DNA from: Protonemura montana
Taxonomy: Eukaryota; Arthropoda; Insecta; Plecoptera; Nemouridae
Reading direction: 5' to 3'
Assembly: GCA_947568835.1 (NCBI GenBank)
Contig: OX387610.1
Coordinates: 1,614,501-1,678,500, forward strand
Length of the DNA: 64,000 nucleotides
Shown here: piece by piece, positions 58,429 through 64,000 of the stretch
Numbering within the stretch: position 1 is the first letter of the stretch
How the letters are laid out: each line of letters begins with the position of its first letter
Program-made: the position numbers and the translations under genes
Notes under the pieces: model-generated
The model's database searches: none
What the model was told of the DNA's origin: nothing
What the model saw: only the letters and a program-made list of their open reading frames with translations

Positions 58429-59908
58429 GTACATAACACATGATGTGCTTGTAGCATGGCTGGCTCTCAAAAGAAGGTTCGCTAGCAGAGCCATGTTGTG
58501 AATTATTTATGCAGAAAGACCTCACGAAAGTTTGCTGCTGGGTAGTTGCGAATCCTTTTGGGCTTTTCATGCTGTTTGCCAAATACTTAGCTATGCTCAA
58601 AAAGCCGAATGTGTTTTAGAATTCGCACTCAGCGTTTTGCTTTATTTTTTTTTGCTATGTAATTTACATAACGAGGCTTTATTCTGTGTAAAGTAATGTT
58701 TAAATTTTTTTTTGTGTTTTTTTTTCATTTTTCACCTGTGGTCTTTTAGGTGGTTAATATAGGCAACGACATCACATGCATATATTTTCGTGATTTTCCT
58801 CTTTATTCTCGGCGTAGCGCTAGTTTTCAGAAAGAAAAAAACGCTTTTTCTGAGCTCCATCGCGAATGCTGAGTGAATTCATTTGAAAAGCTTGAAAGCT
58901 CGATAGGTTTTGACGTCTCGTTAAAAAAGATTTCACCCTCGACAAAGTCCGTTGCCAGCCTATTTGTCCAAGACGAAAATTGCTTCTGGCTATGAACACT
59001 TTCCAGTGGAGCGACAATTTAAAATCCACTTGACTTTGAAGATGTCAAAAAAAACTGGGCAAAAATTGTAATAAAATATGCGATACCGAGGTTCGAGAAC
59101 CGTAACTTAACATTTCACTAAATAAACAGGAAAATTCAAATAAAATAAATTTATTTTGAAAACATCCCTCGTTTTTAGGGTCGCTATTAAACGCCATTTA
59201 GGTGTGATTTTAACCTGTGCAGTAATTAGCTTTAAAACAATGATATTTTAATAATTACAAACCAAGAAACTATGACAACACACGAAGAACAAGAATAAAA
59301 TAGTTTTTAACAATGTGTTTGCTTCGAAACGGAATATTTGGTGACTTGGAAATACAAACAAAATATCAATGTGACTTCTTACTTTGACCTCCAAATGACA
59401 GTTTAAAAGTTAAACCCCATCCTTCCAGGTTCAAATATTAAACACTGATTTGAACAGAGAGAAAATAGTGACGGCTGCTAAATTAAATTTCTTTTATGTG
59501 ACAGGACAAAGCCTTCCTTAATCATCAACAAATTCAAACTTAAATTCACATCTTTTTTGTATATTTATCGAAACATCCTCTTTGAAATCTTTCAAAATGT
59601 TGGCTTAACGGGGAAAATTAATTTTGACTTAAAATTTTCCTTTAAACTCAGATTAAGCAAGCTTTAAACGGCGTCGGTGAATTCGGCTATTATTATGATG
59701 ACATCAAAGTATTTTAAGTAATAATTATTTCTGGTTAAGCATAAAATTCAATGAATTAATCCCTGAACTTAAGTGGTATCACATGCTTTAAAGCATGTAA
59801 CACCACTTATGTGTTGTAATTTAAGTTATCCAGCTTTCAAAGTTAGGAAACACCTGGGGTTGTTTCGAGTGTCGCTAATTTCTATCAAAAGTTCCCCAAA
59901 ATGTTTGG

Positions 59909-59944
59909 CAATAAGAAGTGCAAGTACGCCGTCCTGGTAGGTAC
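59909..59944 (+). CDS. possible short first coding exon (MFGNKKCKYAVL)
   Basis: An ATG in good context (CCCCAAAATG) opens a 12-codon frame that ends exactly at a GTAGGT donor. I found no matching downstream exon before the 46-bp array, so any gene would have to continue past it. The product is unknown. Confidence 0.2.
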
Positions 59945-59972
59945 TTAGCACGCTTAGATGTAAGGTAACACC

Positions 59973-60056
59973 ACTGAGTTTATAGGTACAGGCAGAGGAG
60001 CTGCTTTAATATTAAACTTTATGCCGAGCAAACGAGTCGGCAACACGTGGTTAAGG
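59973..60056 (+). mobile_element. 60-bp-repeat TIR element, left end only
   Basis: The left terminal repeat (CTGAGTTTATAGGTACAGGC, then AGAGGAGCTGC) at 59973-60003 is followed by a part unit (GAGCAAACGAGTCGGCAACA) and then unrelated DNA. Confidence 0.75.
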
Positions 60057-60119
60057 TAGAAGCATAGTTGATGTCGGAGGTGGTGTAGAAAATGAAAAAT
60101 ATAAAGATGATAAGATGGT

Positions 60120-61878
60120 ACAGTTGTGTGAGCCTTACCTTGCCACAGCCTGGTGGACTCTGACTACAGTTGTGTTAGCCTAACCTAGCCACAGCCTGGT
60201 GGACTCTGACTACAGTTGTGTTAGCCTTACCTTGCCACAACCTGGTGGACTCTGACTACAGTTGAGTCAGCCTAACCTTGCCACAGCCTGGTGGACTCTG
60301 ACTACAGTTGTGTTAGCCTTACCTTGCCACAACCTGGTGGACTCTGACTACAGTTGTGTTAGCCTAACCTTGCCACAGCCTGGTGGACTCTGACTACAGT
60401 TGTGTTAGCCTAACCTTGCCACAGCCTGGTGGACTCTGACTACAGTCGTATTAACCTAACCTTGCCACGGCCTGGTGGACTCTGACTACAGTTGTGTTAG
60501 CCTTACCTTGCCACAACCTGGTGGACTCTGACTACAGTTGTGTTAGCCTTACCTTGCCACAACCTGGTGGACTCTGACTACAGTTGTGTTAGCCTAACCT
60601 TGCCACAGCCTGGTGGACTCTGACTACAGTCGTATTAGCCTAAACTTGCCACAGCCTGGTGGACTCTGACTACAGTTGTGTTAGCCTTACCTTGCCACAG
60701 CCTGGTGGACTCTGACTACAGTTGTGTTAGCCTAACCTTGCCACAACCTGGTGGACTCTGACTACAGTTGTGTCAGCCTAACCTTGCCACAGCCTGGTGG
60801 ACTCTGACTACAGTCGTGTTAGCCTTACCTTGCCACAACCTGGTGGACTCTGACTACAGTTGTGTTAGCCTTACCTTGCCACAGCCTGGTGGACTCTGAC
60901 TACAGTTGTGTTAGCCTTACCTAGCCACAGCCTGGTGGACTCTGACTACAGTTGTGTTAGCCTTACCTTGCCACAGCCTGGTGGACTCTGACTACAGTTG
61001 TGTTAGCCTTACCTTGCCACAGCCTGGTGGACTCTGACTACAGTTGTGTTAGCCTTACCTTGCCACAACCTGGTGGACTCTGACTACAGTTGTGTTAGCC
61101 TTACCTTGCTACAACCTGGTGGACTCTGACTAAAGTTGTGTTAGCCTAACCTTGCCACAGCCTGGTGGACTCTGACTACAGTTGTGTTAGCCTTACCTAG
61201 CCACAGCCTGGTGGACTCTGACTACAGTTGTGTTGGCCTTACCTTGCCACAGCCTGGTGGACTCTGACTACAGTTGTGTTAGCCTAACCTAGCCACAGCC
61301 TGGTGGACTCTGACTACAGTTGTGTTAGCCTTACCTTGCCACAGCCTGGTGGACTCTGACTACAGTTGTGTTAGCCTTACCTTGCCACAGCCTGGTGGAC
61401 TCTGACTACAGTTGTGTTAGCCTTACCTTGCCACAGCCTGGTGGACTCTGACTACAGTTGTGTTAGCCTAACCTTGCCACAGCCTGGTGGACTCTGACTA
61501 CAGTTGTGTTAGCCTTACCTTGCCACAACCTGGTGGAGTTTGACTACAGTTGTGTTAGCCTTACCTTGCCACAACCTGGTAGACTCTGACTACAGTTGTG
61601 TTAGCCTTACCTTGCCACAGCCTGGTGGACTCTGACTACAGTTGTGTTAGCCTTACCTTGCCACAGCCTGGTGGACTCTGACTACAGTTGTGTTAGCCTA
61701 ACCTTGCCACAACCTGGTGGACTCTGACTACAGTTGTGTTAGCATAACCTTGCCACAGCCTGGTGGACTCTGACTACAGTTGTGTTAGCCTTACCTTGCC
61801 ACAGCCTGGTGGACTCTGACTACAGTTGTGTTAGCCTAACCTAGCCACAGCCTGGTGGACTCTGACTACAGTTGTGAT
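60120..61878 (+). repeat. 46-bp minisatellite, about 38 units
   Basis: The unit is CAGTTGTGTTAGCCTTACCT plus TGCCACAGCCTGGTGGACTC and TGACTA. It runs directly into a SINE body. Confidence 0.95.
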
Positions 61879-62124
61879 TGTGGAGAAATCCTGTTATTCA
61901 CGTTGAACCGTCCTTCGGAAGAGACGTTAAGCCGGTGGTCACCTTGGTGCTCTTCGACAGGATTAGGCTAAGTGCCAACAATGGGTTTCCCCTCCTCCCT
62001 TCTAGGCTAGGTTAGGTTTGTCATCATCCACTCATTCACCGACGCCATTAGACGAGTGCCGCAAAGCCAGTTGTCAAAACGGTGCGTCGTTAAACACCAC
62101 GAATCAATCAATCAACTAAATAAT
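61879..62124 (+). mobile_element. 5S-derived SINE body and tail without a 5S head
   Basis: Starts at ATTGTGGAGAAATCCTGTTA with the body (CCGTCCTTCGGAAGAGACGT) and a full tail (GGTGCGTCGTTAAACACCAC, then AATCAATCAATCAA). The 5S part is replaced by the 46-bp array. Confidence 0.87.
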
Positions 62125-62731
62125 TGAGCGAAATATTGACATGAACCTAACAGCATCCTAAGGACCGCTGATCTCGTTCGCTCCGAAACGCGCGAAAATC
62201 TGTTGCGTTTTTGCAAATTGAGCGTAAAACGAATTTAGAAGTCAGGGTGTCGGTGTTGACAAGGCCCGACCCCGGCGATGCGAAACACAGCGTGTACTAT
62301 GTGCCAAGTCGCTGAGAGCCTCCGTTCTGTGCATGAAATTTTAATCGAACATTTAGTCGCGGGCTCTCGGGTGGCATGGGGTTGGGCGGGTGGTGTCATC
62401 ATCGTCGTCGTGGAAAGCTTTAGAATTCCACCTCTTAATTCTCATCATCGTTTGGAATCGAGTTTATTCATGAGGAGCTCCGGCGCCTGGGTCCCTGTTG
62501 ACGACGTCGCGGCGGTCGATTTGCTGACAGTGGTGTTCTGCGCTGAATAAAGATCCAAGAAAGTCGCGTTCATGCGTCTGTACTTTTTTGTATTCATTTT
62601 GAAAAATATCGCCATTTAACACAAGAATTTTCTGATTTGAAGCGATATAATTAACAATTCTCATTGTTTATATAATCAAAACCAAAATAAATGCTTCTTT
62701 GGGGTTTTCCATGTTTTTAAGTGGCAATAAA
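62125..62731. other. no supported gene
   Basis: A 90-codon frame at 62278-62550 has higher GC but no recognisable domain and no splice evidence. Confidence 0.4.
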
Positions 62732-62938
62732 GTGTCAGGTGTCAACATTTCAACCCGTCTCGACTCGACCATCTAAGCTGTGTTGCCAACTCACGTACCT
62801 ACCCCCACCCCTTCCCATCAGGAGGGTCTTTGTTCGATTCATGTCCATCTTGTCAGGTGTCAACATTTCAACCCGTCTCGACTCGACCATCTAAGCTGTG
62901 TTGCCAACTCACGTACCTACCCCCACCCCTTCCCATTA
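62732..62938 (+). repeat. 118-bp tandem repeat, second locus (about 1.75 units)
   Basis: Same unit as at 46497, starting inside it at GTGTCAGGTGTCAACATTTC and ending CCCCTTCCCATTAGG. Confidence 0.93.
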
Positions 62939-63110
62939 GGTAAACACAAGAGATTAAATAGTAATGCATAGAAAAAATTTGACAACGCAGCCCAATCAAT
63001 CAATTCTAACAGCTGACATGTTTCGGAGGTAAATATTGAATTCTACAGTTGCGTTATCAAAGACTAATTGTTAGGAGTCGATGCTGCTGAGTTTTTGGGT
63101 ACACTTTACC
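62939..63110 (+). repeat. right flank of the 118-bp array, copy 2
   Basis: TTGACAACGCAGCCCAATCA, TTCTAACAGCTGACATGTTT and GAGTTTTTGGGTACAC match the 47-kb flank. Confidence 0.75.
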
Positions 63111-63942
63111 GAGAAATTACTCTGTAATTTGTACCTAGATATTTTGTTAATTCGTCGTAAAGATCTTTTTTACTTGAAAACTGTTCTTTTTAAGTCTGTA
63201 GCGTCTTGAGATTAAGATTTTGTAGCACTTAAACGTCCAAGCCTTGTATTTTCAGTAATTTGCGAAGTCGGAAAAGCACTTTTCTTTCCCATCATAGTCG
63301 CCACTGTTTCTGTAAGACATGAAAATGCACAAGAATTGGACGCTGATTTTCGACTCGTCCTTTGTACACAAAGATGACTTAAATTAATCATTTCATTATC
63401 CAATTCCAACTGATATTATTCGATGAAAGCCGAGAGAAAGTACGATTTAAATTATTCATTTGTTGGGAAGATGCAAATGTCTTGCCAGGACGAGGACGAG
63501 CACGAAGTTTGACAACATGGTACTGATGGCTTTCAAGTCTTGGTGCCCCTCTTCATTATCTTCACCCTAGAACAACTTCAATCAATTAGGAATGAAATTT
63601 ATTTGATGGAAATCATTTATTGTACGTGAAAACAAAGCAGGGAGTTTTACAGACAAAGGACTGTATTTTAATGACTGTTTTGTGAGAGCAAAGGGCTGTT
63701 GCAAAACACGTACCTTTTGTAAGGGTTGAAAAGTCACATTTGAAAAACAAATGGGCGGTCACAATTCAATTCAAAACTAGTAATCACCCGATGCTTTGCT
63801 ATGCTTTGCACTTTTTATTATTTGAAAACCATTCCATGTATTTGAAATTTTGCGGCCTTGTTGCTGTGGGTCACTGCATTGTGGGCACTTTTTCAATTCG
63901 GATGTCGGCAAGATAATGCGTTCGAAAATTTCGTAAATCCAA
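63111..63942. other. no gene recognised
   Basis: AT-rich. A minus-strand frame near 63212-63320 follows an acceptor-like TGTCTTACAG but has no donor or domain. Confidence 0.4.
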
Positions 63943-64000
63943 GTGGTAAACCAATCTCAAATGCGAGTAATCTGCGAGAAATAACGAAATTAAATATCTT
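63943..64000 (+). mobile_element. right arm of a 60-bp-repeat element, cut by the window end
   Basis: GTAAACCAATCTCAAATGCG, AGTAATCTGCGAGAAATAAC and GAAATTAAAT are the conserved arm. No array precedes it. Confidence 0.78.

Larger units (their letters stand above)
57986..59972. other. no supported gene beyond a possible short exon
   Basis: AT-rich with several T runs. It holds the right-hand direct repeat (58290-58428) and the possible exon at 59909-59944. Confidence 0.45.

Noticed and set aside
59091..59103. Box B-like GGTTCGAGAACC
   Set aside because: It departs from the box B consensus at its 3' end, and no box A or cloverleaf surrounds it.

Overview
This is a stretch of spliced, repeat-rich eukaryotic nuclear DNA, most likely from an arthropod or another invertebrate. 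The basis is AT-rich noncoding sequence, GT-AG introns (some about 100 bp), a complete intron-containing HUS1 checkpoint-clamp gene, and a CD20/MS4A-like four-span membrane protein gene. There is no operon structure, CRISPR array or prokaryotic gene. The arthropod assignment is an inference.

Protein-coding content is sparse. I can reconstruct HUS1 with good confidence (minus strand, 18846-20304, four coding exons, 285 codons plus stop). A CD20/MS4A-like tetraspan gene is also well supported (minus, 8161-13789, three exons, 307 residues). A third, weaker minus-strand model at 530-1543 has phase-compatible exons and a short cysteine-containing C-terminus. A few short exon-like pieces are listed at low confidence. 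The two clear genes are functionally unrelated: one is a DNA-damage clamp subunit, the other a membrane protein.

The rest is dominated by repeats. By my count about a fifth of the window is tandem repeat. (1) Around 15 copies of a 5S rRNA-derived SINE lie on both strands. In many of them the roughly 91-bp part carrying 5S box A and box C is tandemly amplified, up to about ten times. (2) A DNA element with approximately 30-bp terminal inverted repeats carries an internal 60-bp minisatellite. It has six sizeable or intact loci (1 to 15 units) plus several fragments, and a conserved right arm. Its unit carries a near-match to the CTCF core, and two diverged copies match it exactly. (3) A 26-bp minisatellite occurs at two loci (about 29 and 55 units) sharing one right flank. 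(4) Further arrays have units of 118, 114, 46, 42, 41 and 10 bp, several with relatives elsewhere in the window.

Layout: 1-1.6 kb putative gene; 3.5-7 kb 60-bp elements; 7.3-14 kb tetraspan gene with a repeat-filled first intron; 15-17.4 kb SINE and 60-bp element; 18.4-20.7 kb HUS1 locus; 21-30 kb SINEs; 32.4-33.6 kb 26-bp array; 34-42 kb SINEs; 44.9-47.3 kb 114- and 118-bp arrays; 50.4-51.4 kb SINE; 52.3-53.5 kb largest 60-bp array; 54-54.9 kb 41-bp array; 55.3-58.4 kb SINE, 60-bp fragment and 26-bp array; 60.1-62.1 kb 46-bp array joined to a SINE body; 62.7-63.1 kb second 118-bp locus. Almost all long open frames in the arrays are consequences of the repeat unit and not genes.
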